From Ketobacter sp. MCCC 1A13808 (GTDB lineage Bacteria > Pseudomonadota > Gammaproteobacteria > Pseudomonadales > Ketobacteraceae): a stretch of DNA of 64,000 nucleotides. This document shows positions 18,422-26,545 of this stretch, in pieces. Under the pieces are notes generated by a model. The model was not told the origin of the DNA. It saw only the letters and a list, made by a program, of their open reading frames with translations, and ran no database searches. Made by a program: the position numbers and the translations under genes. The DNA lies in contig NZ_VRKW01000008.1 of NCBI RefSeq assembly GCF_009746715.1, positions 124,001 to 188,000 of the forward strand, written 5' to 3'. Position 1 is the first letter of the stretch; each line of letters starts with the position of its first letter.

Positions 18422-19249
18422 TTATTTCGCTTGCGCAAGCACCTCACCGCTGAGTTGGTTCGATAGGGTTTGCGCGCTTTTTAGCAACGCTTGCTGCAGT
18501 TCTGGTAATCCATTTCGCTTCAGTACGCTGCTGATTCCGATCGCCACCAGGGCATGGCTTAGCTTGTCGCGTGATTTCCAGACCGGGGCCGCTACAACGG
18601 TGACGCCGGAAATGTAATTGCCTTCATCGACAGCAAATCCATCAATGCGGGCTTGCCCGATCTGGGCTTTCCATTCGTCGAACGTTGGCGGTTCGTCCCA
18701 ACGGAGTGTTTTGAATTTTTCTTCCAATTCTTGCTCCGTGTAGTCACCAAAGGCGACAATGCAGCGTCCGGTTGCACTGATCATGGCAGGGAAGCGACTG
18801 CCGACCTGGGCACTGATCTGAAAATTATTACCAGCCTGGGAGATAGCGACTACGATGATGTGTTCAAGGCCGACCACGTTGACGCCCAACACCGTGACAT
18901 CAAACTCCTGGCTGATGCGATTGAGCACCGGCTGGGACAGGTCGGTAAATTGATTTCGCCTGAGCCAGTGGCGAGCCAACGTAAGCACACCGGCTTCCAG
19001 TGAATAGCGTTTGGTATCGGTATCGAAGGAAACGAACTCTTCATCGACCAAGGCCCGGAGCACATACAGGCAGGTGCTTGGCACAAGGTTGAGAGCGCGC
19101 GCGATGGATTGCAGACCAAGAGGCGTTTCACTTTTGCCCAGCAAGCGTAGAATTGCGGCAGCTCTGGAAATGGCGGGGGCCTTACTTTCTTTCAGAGCAT
19201 TAGCCAGTTTTTGGTCTTTCGGTGTATTACTTTTAGATCGTTGAGTCAC
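18422..19249 (-). CDS. IclR-family transcriptional regulator
   Basis: A 275-residue regulator. An N-terminal winged helix-turn-helix spans about residues 27-90 (ISRAAAILRLLGKSETPLG, LQSIARALNLVPSTCLYVLRAL), followed by the IclR effector domain with SATGRCIVAFG, FAVDEGNYISGVTVVAAPV and a C-terminal helix. IclR proteins often sense aromatic or aliphatic acids and act on the adjacent catabolic genes. It starts with GTG at 19249, with AGGACGGG upstream, and is divergent from the ACS gene at 19474. A perfect TTCAA-TATT-TTGAA palindrome lies between them and recurs, one base changed, before the beta-propeller gene, so those are its likely targets by inference. Confidence 0.92.
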   Translation of the reverse strand: MTQRSKSNTPKDQKLANALKESKAPAISRAAAILRLLGKSETPLGLQSIARALNLVPSTCLYVLRALVDEEFVSFDTDTKRYSLEAGVLTLARHWLRRNQFTDLSQPVLNRISQEFDVTVLGVNVVGLEHIIVVAISQAGNNFQISAQVGSRFPAMISATGRCIVAFGDYTEQELEEKFKTLRWDEPPTFDEWKAQIGQARIDGFAVDEGNYISGVTVVAAPVWKSRDKLSHALVAIGISSVLKRNGLPELQQALLKSAQTLSNQLSGEVLAQAK

Positions 19250-19414
19250 TATAAGCCCGTCCTGTATTTAAACCTAGTGCTGAGTTTTTGCTGTTCCTGC
19301 GCTAACTCGTCAATGAATATCAGAATCTCTTTATTCAATATATAAAATTTCTTTCTATATTTACAACACTTATTTTTCATGGCATTGTTTTTCGACACTG
19401 AAATGCTTCTTGCT

Positions 19415-19431
19415 TGTTCAATATTTTGAAT
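19415..19431. promoter_or_regulatory. Candidate IclR operator, copy 2
   Basis: A perfect palindrome TTCAA-TATT-TTGAA at 19417-19430 in the 224-bp gap between the divergent IclR and ACS genes, 44 bp before the ACS ATG. A related half-palindrome, TTCAATATATAAA, lies near 19333. The association with IclR rests on position and on the repeat at 15283. Confidence 0.55.
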
Positions 19432-19473
19432 GGAATCAAGGGGAATCTTACGTAGAAAAAATCAGGTGAATGA

Positions 19474-21039
19474 ATGCCAAGACTCACAGACTATTCCAGT
19501 TATGCGGATGCCCAGGAGTACGCCAATTCAAGTGCTTTATGGGAGCTGTTTGACGGTGACAAAGAACATCTCAACATTGCTCACGAAAGTATTACCCGTC
19601 ACGCAGATGGCTCTGGGCGCGCCGCAGTACGTATAGCGCACTCTGACGGCAGAGACGAGATACTAAGCTTCGATACACTCTCTGCAGGTGCTGCACGCTT
19701 CGCCCACTGGTTGGACGACAACGGCATCCGCCCCGGCGAGCGCATTGCGTTTATGCTGGAGCCTTCGTTACCGTTCTATGTGTGCCTGTTCGGTGCGATG
19801 CAAACCGGTGCCATCAGCGTACCGCTGTTTACCTTATTCGGTCCCGATGCTTTGCGTCTACGCATTGACGACTGCAAACCCAGCATTCTGATCACTAACG
19901 CAGAAAAAGCCGAGCTTGCCGGGCAAATTGACGGATTGCGCGTGGTAGTGGCAGACGACAGCCTGCTCGAAGAAATCACCAAATACCCTGACACTTACGC
20001 GCCCAAGACGAAAGCAAATGATCTTGCGGTATTCCAATACACTTCCGGCACGACCCGTGAATTACCGGCAGCAGTTAAGCACACCCATAAAGCGATTGTT
20101 ACGTTGATGTTTGCGGCGCTCTATGGCACCGGCATCCGCCCTGAAGATGAGTTTTTCTGCCCGTCCTCACCCGCCTGGGGTCATGGCTTATGGCACGGTA
20201 CCTTAGCGCCACTGGCATTGGGCGTTACCACCGGCACCTTCGCCGGTCGATTTGATGCGACACGCCTGATGAAAGCGTTACAGGACTATAAAATCACCAA
20301 TATGTCTGCCGCCGCGACCCATTATCGAATGATGAAAAATACCGGCAACGCCGACGATTTTTCCTTCTATTTCAAAAAGCTCACCTTCACCGGGGAACCA
20401 ATAGATCCAGCGACTCTGGAATTTATTGACCACTATTTTAAAGTACCTGCCTGCAGCATGTACGGAACCACCGAAATTGGCGTCGTGCTGGTGAATTATC
20501 CCGGCGCTGAAGATTTTCAGGTTAAACCTGGGTCTCTGGGGAAACCCGTGCCAGGTCTAAAACTCGAGGTTCAGCGACCTGACGGGACCCCCACCGAAGC
20601 GGGCGAAGTAGGGGAGTTAATGTTATGGAGAAAAGATCACTGGGAAACCACCAAGGACCGCGCCAAGCTGGATGACGAAGGCTACCTCTATCATTGTGGC
20701 CGTGCCGATGACGTGATTATCTCGGCAGGCTGGACTATGAGCGCTGTTGAGATCGAGCACACCATGCTCAAGCACGACGATGTCATCGAAGTGGGCGTGA
20801 TAGGCGTACCCGATGAAACACGGGGACAGGTGGCGAAAGCATTTGTCATCAGCAACCGCGAACCTAATGAAGAATTCATTACTGAATTGAAAAATTTCAC
20901 CCGTGAAAAACTCAGTCAGCATGAATTTCCGCGCCACATCGTTTTTTTGAGTGAACTACCGAAAACACAGGCAGGCAAAGTTCACCGTAAAGTACTACGC
21001 GACCGCGAGGCTGCCAACCAACCTGCCGTTACAAACTGA
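19474..21039 (+). CDS. AMP-dependent acyl-CoA synthetase (acetyl-CoA synthetase-like)
   Basis: A 521-residue ANL-superfamily CoA ligase closer to the acetyl/medium-chain and benzoate-CoA ligase group. The P-loop is unusual: QYTSGTTRELPAAVKHTHKA in place of TSGTTGxPKG, so the normal second Gly is Arg and the Lys is displaced. The remaining motifs are regular: MYGTTEIGVV, an A7-A8 region with LYHCGRADDVIISAGWTMSAVEIE, and the catalytic Lys in LPKTQAGKVHRKVL. The ATG at 19474 follows AGGTGA. It is divergent from the IclR gene, and the dehydratase of copy 3 starts 40 bp after its stop, so the two probably share an operon. Confidence 0.9.
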   Translation: MPRLTDYSSYADAQEYANSSALWELFDGDKEHLNIAHESITRHADGSGRAAVRIAHSDGRDEILSFDTLSAGAARFAHWLDDNGIRPGERIAFMLEPSLPFYVCLFGAMQTGAISVPLFTLFGPDALRLRIDDCKPSILITNAEKAELAGQIDGLRVVVADDSLLEEITKYPDTYAPKTKANDLAVFQYTSGTTRELPAAVKHTHKAIVTLMFAALYGTGIRPEDEFFCPSSPAWGHGLWHGTLAPLALGVTTGTFAGRFDATRLMKALQDYKITNMSAAATHYRMMKNTGNADDFSFYFKKLTFTGEPIDPATLEFIDHYFKVPACSMYGTTEIGVVLVNYPGAEDFQVKPGSLGKPVPGLKLEVQRPDGTPTEAGEVGELMLWRKDHWETTKDRAKLDDEGYLYHCGRADDVIISAGWTMSAVEIEHTMLKHDDVIEVGVIGVPDETRGQVAKAFVISNREPNEEFITELKNFTREKLSQHEFPRHIVFLSELPKTQAGKVHRKVLRDREAANQPAVTN

Positions 21040-21079
21040 CGGCTGCGGCCGGCAACTGAAAACTTAGGAGAAAACATAA

Positions 21080-22204
21080 ATGACTGCAAAGTTTCCGAAA
21101 ATTACCGAACAGGGTCTGGCTGATCTGCGCGAGCGTATCGGTGTAAAGATTACCAACACCGTAGAACCCTGGAATTATGAAGCCACCCGCGATGCAATCC
21201 GCCACTACGCACACGGAATCGGCGACGATAACCCGCTATGGTGTGATCCGGAATATGCGGCCAAAACAAAGTACGGAAGCCTGGTAGCGCTGCCCAGCTT
21301 CCTGTTTACCACCAGCCGACTGATTTCAGGTTACTGTGGTGGTTTGTCCGGTGTTCACGCAATGTGGGCCGGTGCCGATTGGACCTGGCACAAACCGGTT
21401 TTACGGAACGACGTAATCACTACCGAAGCCTACCTGAAGGACTTGGTAGAGCATCAAACGAAATTTGCCGGACGGGCGTTTCAGCAAATCTATCATGTAG
21501 ACTTTTACAACCAGGACGGTGATCTGGTTGCTGAAGCGGATTCCTGGGTATTCCGTACTGACCGCGACGAAGCTCGTGAGCGCGGCACCAAATACACAGA
21601 AGCCCGTGGCCGCGTTGAGCCATACACCGAAGAACAGCTGGCTGAATTCAGCGCGCTGTACGAGAAAGAAGAAATTCGTGGAGCCACACCCCGTTATTGG
21701 GAAGATGTTCAGGAAGGCGAAGAACTGCCGACTATGATGAAAGGCCCAATGACAGTGACCGGTTTCATCTGCTACGCACAAGGCTGGGGTGGTCTTTACA
21801 TCCGAGCTAACAAACTTGCGTGGAAAATGCAGCAAGCACACCCTGGCCTGGGTATAAAAAATCGCTTTAATGTGCCCGATTGCCCTGAGCGTGTTCATTG
21901 GGATGAAGAGTTTGCACTGGAAGTGGGTGCACCCGGCGCGTACGATTATGGTCCGGAGCGTTGTTCCTGGTTAACCCATCAACTCACCAACTGGATGGGT
22001 GATGATGGGTTCCTACGTAAAAGCAAAAGCCAGGTTCGCCGGCACAATCCGGATGGCGATGCCATCTTTATTAATGGTACAGTGACCCGTAAATTCGTTG
22101 AAGACGGTAAACATCTCGTGGAAATTCAGCAAAAAGCTGAAACCCACCGGGGTGAAGTGTCAGCAACAGGCGCAGCGATTGTAGAGCTGCCCAGCAAATC
22201 TTAA
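21080..22204 (+). CDS. FAS1-like dehydratase / MaoC-type double-hotdog protein (copy 3)
   Basis: A 374-residue two-hotdog dehydratase-like protein. The N-terminal half has AIRHYAHGIGDDNPLWCDPEYA, which keeps the MaoC-type GDxNP core, then YGSLVALPSF. The C-terminal half has YDYGPERCSWLTHQLTNWMGDDG. It is more divergent than copies 1 and 2 but has the same order of segments. It probably adds or removes water at an enoyl-CoA made by the flanking synthetases (19474 and 22341). AGGAGA lies 8 nt before the ATG. A GC-rich hairpin follows the stop, so the downstream ACS may be partly separated. Confidence 0.82.
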   Translation: MTAKFPKITEQGLADLRERIGVKITNTVEPWNYEATRDAIRHYAHGIGDDNPLWCDPEYAAKTKYGSLVALPSFLFTTSRLISGYCGGLSGVHAMWAGADWTWHKPVLRNDVITTEAYLKDLVEHQTKFAGRAFQQIYHVDFYNQDGDLVAEADSWVFRTDRDEARERGTKYTEARGRVEPYTEEQLAEFSALYEKEEIRGATPRYWEDVQEGEELPTMMKGPMTVTGFICYAQGWGGLYIRANKLAWKMQQAHPGLGIKNRFNVPDCPERVHWDEEFALEVGAPGAYDYGPERCSWLTHQLTNWMGDDGFLRKSKSQVRRHNPDGDAIFINGTVTRKFVEDGKHLVEIQQKAETHRGEVSATGAAIVELPSKS

Positions 22205-22254
22205 GGTGTTGTAAACAACGCAATTAAGATTCTAAGGCACGGTTAGGGAAAGCA

Positions 22255-22284
22255 GGCAGGGCACGCATTTATGTGTGTCCTGCC
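22255..22284 (+). terminator. Hairpin after dehydratase copy 3
   Basis: GGCAGGGCACGC (22255-22266) pairs with GTGTGTCCTGCC (22273-22284), allowing two G-U pairs, and is followed by only three Ts. It is either a weak terminator or an intra-operon stabiliser between the dehydratase and the next ACS. Confidence 0.45.
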
Positions 22285-22340
22285 TTTGCCGTAGTAATAG
22301 ACGCAAAAATTTCTTGAATAAAATAAGAAAGGAAAAACAG

Positions 22341-24044
22341 ATGACCACATCAGCTAACACAGAAAAAAACCTATCCGTTGTGCGTGGCATACCTCTGTCA
22401 GAAGAAGAGGGCATCGGTGCACTCACGTTAGGTGGCTACCTGAAGGAAGTCACCGACTGTTTTGGTCCTAGAGAAGCAGCCGTGCTGCCAGGGGATAACG
22501 GCACAGAAAGCTGGAGTTACGACGACCTCTGGGCACGCTCAATGGACGTCGCCTGCGCGCTACTGGCCGCCGGAATAAGCAAAGGCACGCGTGTCGGCAT
22601 TCTGATGACGAACCGACTCGAGTTTTTATCGTCTGCCTTCGGCACAGCGTTAGCCGGTGGTGTCGCTACCACGTTCAGTACTTTCTCAACTCCGGCTGAA
22701 CTGGAGGTTGTACTGGCAAGCTCAGGTTGCACCGTATTGTTGCTCGAACGCCATGTTCTGAAGAAAGATTTTGCTGCCATCCTGTCCGAACTTGAGCCGG
22801 AAATTAACAAGGCCTCGCCAGGCCAGCTGATTTCGAAAAAATTTCCTTTTTTACGCACAGTCGCATTGGTAGACAGCGATGAAACCAGCGGTGCTATCGA
22901 AGGCTGGAACGAATTTCTGGCCCGGGGTAAGCGTATTTCCCCGGAGTTAGTCGAAGCGACGGCAGCCACAGTAGCCCCTTCTGATCCCGGTGTACTGTTC
23001 TTCTCCTCCGGCTCCACCGGCAAACCCAAAGGCATTCTCAGTGCCCATCGAGGCGTTTGTCTGCAGTTGTGGCGCTGGCGCCAGTGGCTTGGCCTGGATA
23101 AGGACGTGCGATCATTGACCACAAACGGTTTTTTCTGGTCCGGGAATTTCGCCATGGGTATTGGCGGCACGTTTTCTGTCGGCGGAACTCTGGTGCTACA
23201 GCCAACTTTTCAACCAGACGAAGCACTGTCCATCATGGAAGCCCAACGGGTGTCATACATCTTCGCCTGGCCGCATCAATGGGCCCAATTGGTCGACGCA
23301 AAAAATTGGCTCGATGTGGATCTCTCGGCTTTGAAATACATTGATGCCAGCTCGCCACTTTCGAATCACCCTACTGTTAGCTCCGACTGGATTGACGCTA
23401 CTCACGCCTATGGCAATACTGAAACGTTTACACTCAGCAGCGTATTTCCCGCCAATACACCCAAAGCCGTCTCCGCTGACAGCCACGGCAAACCCGTCGC
23501 GGGCAATATCTTCAAAATAATGGATCCGCTTACAGGCGAAATCGTTCCCTTAGGTGAGCGGGGCGAAATCGCAGTAAAAGGGCCGACACTTATGCTCGGT
23601 TATATCGGTATTCCTAATGACGAAGTCCTGGATGAGGACGGTTTCTTCCACACCGGAGACGGCGGATTTTTCGATGAGGAGGGCAGGTTGCATTGGGAGG
23701 GTCGCCTGAATGACATCATAAAAACCGGTGGAGCGAATGTATCACCCGTGGAAATTGATACTGTTATAGCCCAGTGTCCGGGGGTAAAAATTACTAAAAC
23801 AGTCGGAATACCCGATGAGTTACTGGGTGAACTGGTCGTCGCCTGCATCGTGCCACTGGAAGGGGTTGAGTTGACAGAAGCCACGGTACGAAGCTTTGCC
23901 AAAGAACAACTGGCCAGTTTTAAAGTGCCACGCCGGATCCTGTTTTTTGCGGAAGATGAACTTGAATACACCGGCAGTGCCAAGGTCAAAAGTACTCAGC
24001 TACAAACGCTGGCCAGCAAACGACTTGAAAGCGAAGCCAATTAA
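22341..24044 (+). CDS. Acyl-CoA synthetase (AMP-binding), paralogue A
   Basis: A 567-residue CoA ligase of the ANL superfamily. Motifs are FSSGSTGKPKGILSAH (P-loop), HAYGNTETFTLSS, a HTGDGGFFDEEGRLHWEGRLNDIIKTGGANVSP stretch running from A7 to A8, and a late LEYTGSAKVK with the probable catalytic Lys. It is clearly paralogous to the ACS at 38433-40181: both begin with VVRGIPLSEE/LVRGMPLAEE and GALT-x2-GYL, and share the NDIIKTGGANVSP-[VE]-E motif. Both lie directly after a FAS1-like dehydratase. The ATG at 22341 has AGGA about 8 nt upstream; a longer frame to 22275 lacks support. A strong terminator follows at 24070. Substrate unknown. Confidence 0.9.
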   Translation: MTTSANTEKNLSVVRGIPLSEEEGIGALTLGGYLKEVTDCFGPREAAVLPGDNGTESWSYDDLWARSMDVACALLAAGISKGTRVGILMTNRLEFLSSAFGTALAGGVATTFSTFSTPAELEVVLASSGCTVLLLERHVLKKDFAAILSELEPEINKASPGQLISKKFPFLRTVALVDSDETSGAIEGWNEFLARGKRISPELVEATAATVAPSDPGVLFFSSGSTGKPKGILSAHRGVCLQLWRWRQWLGLDKDVRSLTTNGFFWSGNFAMGIGGTFSVGGTLVLQPTFQPDEALSIMEAQRVSYIFAWPHQWAQLVDAKNWLDVDLSALKYIDASSPLSNHPTVSSDWIDATHAYGNTETFTLSSVFPANTPKAVSADSHGKPVAGNIFKIMDPLTGEIVPLGERGEIAVKGPTLMLGYIGIPNDEVLDEDGFFHTGDGGFFDEEGRLHWEGRLNDIIKTGGANVSPVEIDTVIAQCPGVKITKTVGIPDELLGELVVACIVPLEGVELTEATVRSFAKEQLASFKVPRRILFFAEDELEYTGSAKVKSTQLQTLASKRLESEAN

Positions 24045-24069
24045 ATAGGACAATGCCTGAACGAATAAG

Positions 24070-24106
24070 CGGGGCTACCGTGTATCCAACACGACAGCCC
24101 CGTTTT
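24070..24106 (+). terminator. Rho-independent terminator
   Basis: CGGGGCT (24070-24076) pairs with AGCCCCG (24096-24102), with an inner GTGT/ACAC pair, followed by TTTT. It ends transcription of the 19.5-24.0 kb ACS-dehydratase-ACS run. Confidence 0.75.
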
Positions 24107-24147
24107 AGTTTAGTTAATGTAACGAACAAAAGCATTTGATCCGAATT

Positions 24148-24801
24148 ATGGCAGCCAAGAAAATCGTAAAAGCAAGATCCGGACGCCCCCGGGGTCGCCC
24201 TAGACCCGAAGACGTCGCCGACATTGAAGATAAATTACTATCAGTGGCGCTAAAAGAATTCCAGGAACAGGGCTACGGCGCCGCCTCGGTGACCAATATC
24301 GTCAAAACAGCGGGCATGTCCAAAACCACGCTGTATTCCCGATACCCGTCAAAAGAACACCTCTTTCGCGCCATCCTCAAACGTCAGATTGAACGCTATT
24401 CTCCCTGGGCCTCGTTGACCATAGGAAATGGGCCGCTCAACTTGGAGCAGGGGTTAAAAGCGTACGCAAACCGCACTCTAAAACTGAGCCTGCAAAACGA
24501 TGAGTTAGCTGTGAATCATTTAATTTATAGTGAAATCCATCGTTTTCCGGAGTTGGGACTTGCGGCTGCGGAACGGACCGAGAGCGGCATCGACCGTATC
24601 GCCGAGTACATTCGAATCTGCGCTGACGCGGAAAATATTCCCTGTAAAGACCCAGATGCAATCGCAGAAGTATTCATACATCTGCTAAGGGGTTGGTACA
24701 TCAATGTTATGTTGTCACACCGTAAAGTAAGTGACGCGCAGATGGAAAAATGGGTCGAAAGGGTGGTCCGCACGATGATGTTAGCCCGGGAAGATTGGTA
24801 G
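24148..24801 (+). CDS. TetR/AcrR-family transcriptional regulator
   Basis: A 217-residue regulator. After a basic arm (AAKKIVKARSGRPRGRPRP) come the TetR helix-turn-helix residues, about 30-75: LLSVALKEFQEQGYGAASVTNIVKTAGMSKTTLYSRYPSKEHLF. The C-terminal ligand-binding half resembles the TetR_C domain seen in AcrR-like regulators. The ATG at 24148 is preferred; a TTG at 24136 is in frame. It lies between the ACS terminator and the zinc alcohol dehydrogenase (186 bp downstream). A TGACT-CCTA-AGTCA inverted repeat in that gap, near 24826-24839, is a possible operator. Target genes are not evident. Confidence 0.88.
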   Translation: MAAKKIVKARSGRPRGRPRPEDVADIEDKLLSVALKEFQEQGYGAASVTNIVKTAGMSKTTLYSRYPSKEHLFRAILKRQIERYSPWASLTIGNGPLNLEQGLKAYANRTLKLSLQNDELAVNHLIYSEIHRFPELGLAAAERTESGIDRIAEYIRICADAENIPCKDPDAIAEVFIHLLRGWYINVMLSHRKVSDAQMEKWVERVVRTMMLAREDW

Positions 24802-24987
24802 GACGTGTTGACCTCACCCGGCTGGTGACTCCTAAGTCAGCCAACCAAATGCTTAATTCCAGACTACTCAGTCTCATCATATGCCATAAAAGGGAGTATC
24901 GTGCTATCTGGTCAGCGGGTGAAAAGCGCCACCCGGCCCAACTGACTGTATGGAAAGTACCTTGAATTAAGCTCAGGAGATCACCCG

Positions 24988-26037
24988 ATGAAAGTAAACG
25001 GTTACGCAACCCAAACTGCAACCGACAAACTGACACCCTTTTCATTTGAACGCCGCACCCCGCGTCCGGACGACGTCGTCATTGATATTCTCTACTGTGG
25101 CGTGTGCCACTCTGATATTCACACCGCCCGTAACGAATGGGGTGGCACCATGTATCCTTGTGTTCCGGGGCACGAAATTGTAGGCCGCGTTAGCCAAGTG
25201 GGAGACAACGTCAGTCAACACAAAGCCGGCGATATGGTTGGTGTGGGCTGTTTGGTGGACAGTTGCCGAACTTGCTCCGCTTGCAATGAAGGACTGGAGC
25301 AATATTGTGAGAAGGGTTGGACCGGCACCTATAATGGCGTCGATAAAATAGGTGGGACTGAATTCAAGCAAACTCTTGGCGGTTACTCTAACTTCATCAC
25401 TGTCGATCAACGATATGTACTACGATTACCGGAAAACCTGAATCCGGCTGCCGCGGCTCCGTTGTTGTGTGCTGGCATTACGGCCTATTCGCCGCTCAAG
25501 CATTGGAAAGTAGGGCAGGGCCAAAAGGTCGGCATTATCGGGCTCGGCGGGCTTGGCCACATGGGTATCAAATTCGCTCACGCGATGGGTGCCATGGTGG
25601 TAATGATTACGACGTCGCCCGATAAGGGCAAGGATGCCCAACGCCTGGGAGCGGACGAGATTCTGATATCGAAAGATAAAAGTGCTATGAAAGCGGCCAT
25701 GAGCAGTTTTGATTTTTTATTCAATACCATTCCGGTCGGTCACGATACTGAACCCTACATGAAACTGCTAAAGCGGGACTCTACTATGGTGTTGGTTGGT
25801 TCAGTTGAACCACTGACTAAAGTAAACGGTGTCGACTTTATTTTTCAACGTCGCAACATGGCCGGATCACTGATTGGTGGTCTACCGGAAACCCAGGAAA
25901 TGTTGGATTTTTGTAGTGAGCATGCTATTGAGTGCGATATCGAACTGATTGATATAAAAGATATAAACACAGCTTACGACAGAACGGTCAGTGGCGACGT
26001 CAAATATCGCTTTGTTATTGATATGGCCACGCTTTAG
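24988..26037 (+). CDS. Zinc-dependent NAD(P) alcohol dehydrogenase (CAD/YahK-like)
   Basis: A 349-residue medium-chain dehydrogenase. Catalytic zinc ligands lie in CGVCHSDIHTARNEW and GHEIVG; structural zinc cysteines in CRTCSACNEGLEQYC (about residues 91-105). The Rossmann motif is GLGGLGHMGIKFAHAMG. The spacing and the WTGTYNG and YSNFITVDQRYVLRLP segments match the cinnamyl-alcohol/YahK aldehyde reductase branch, which usually reduces aldehydes with NADPH. AGGAGA is 7 nt before the ATG. It stands as a single gene with a long hairpin downstream. A role in interconverting an alcohol and aldehyde of the pathway is inference. Confidence 0.93.
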   Translation: MKVNGYATQTATDKLTPFSFERRTPRPDDVVIDILYCGVCHSDIHTARNEWGGTMYPCVPGHEIVGRVSQVGDNVSQHKAGDMVGVGCLVDSCRTCSACNEGLEQYCEKGWTGTYNGVDKIGGTEFKQTLGGYSNFITVDQRYVLRLPENLNPAAAAPLLCAGITAYSPLKHWKVGQGQKVGIIGLGGLGHMGIKFAHAMGAMVVMITTSPDKGKDAQRLGADEILISKDKSAMKAAMSSFDFLFNTIPVGHDTEPYMKLLKRDSTMVLVGSVEPLTKVNGVDFIFQRRNMAGSLIGGLPETQEMLDFCSEHAIECDIELIDIKDINTAYDRTVSGDVKYRFVIDMATL

Positions 26038-26482
26038 CACTGGTTTGCTGGGGCCTGAACCTCGGTAACGGCCCTGCTACTCATCAGGGCGGTCGGACCA
26101 TAATGCAACTTTATAGTCTCCTGCCTGGGAAGTGTCGAGCGAATTTACAAGGTCAACTCGACACTTCGCCCACCTGATCATTTATCCATCACCCGCAAAA
26201 GTTAGTCGAACCCAGCCAAATTTTTTGAAATAAGTGAAATAGATCTAAGCCGCTGAATTAGTAAAATATTGATGCCCCCCTCAACGTCTCAAAACCTTCT
26301 CACAAATCCTGATTAGTAGATTGGCATGCAAACTGCTCCGACGTTAACAGGCGGCATCGCAATGCCTCACCGCATGCGTCTCCGGTAGTCCTTATTCGCA
26401 ACTCCATCCGTTCTGTATCACGTCACGCCCAGAATTTAGTAACGCTTGTCATGTCGCTATTGGGTATATTGGGAGAAATAAA
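26038..26482. other. Gene-free gap with two hairpins
   Basis: 445 bp with no credible ORF between the alcohol dehydrogenase and the HAF-repeat gene. It contains GCCCTG-N8-CAGGGC (26071-26090) and the longer hairpin annotated separately at 26129-26167; the rest is AT-rich and must contain the promoter of the next gene. Confidence 0.4.
26129..26167 (+). terminator. 11-bp hairpin after alcohol dehydrogenase
   Basis: GAAGTGTCGAG (26129-26139) and its exact complement (26157-26167) enclose a 17-nt loop. There is no T-run, so factor-independent termination is uncertain. Confidence 0.45.
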
Positions 26483-26545
26483 ATGAACTGTTCACTCAAA
26501 TAAATCAACAGCAACAGTAGGCGACTTTTAGCGGCAATACTGCTG
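26483..26545 (+). other. Signal-peptide N-terminus interrupted by in-frame TAA
   Basis: An ATG at 26483 with GGGAG about 8 nt upstream is in frame with the following CDS. It reads MNCSLK, then TAA (26501-26503), then INSNSRRLLAAILL and on into VLYSFPTFSA-QQ: a textbook Sec signal peptide with a stop at codon 7. Either the gene is a recent nonsense mutant, or it restarts weakly downstream, or a base is wrong. Confidence 0.75.

Noticed and set aside
22517-23170. 217-codon antisense open frame inside a CoA ligase gene
   Set aside because: Shadow frame with Ser/Pro/Arg-rich low-complexity sequence; the plus-strand frame has all ligase motifs.
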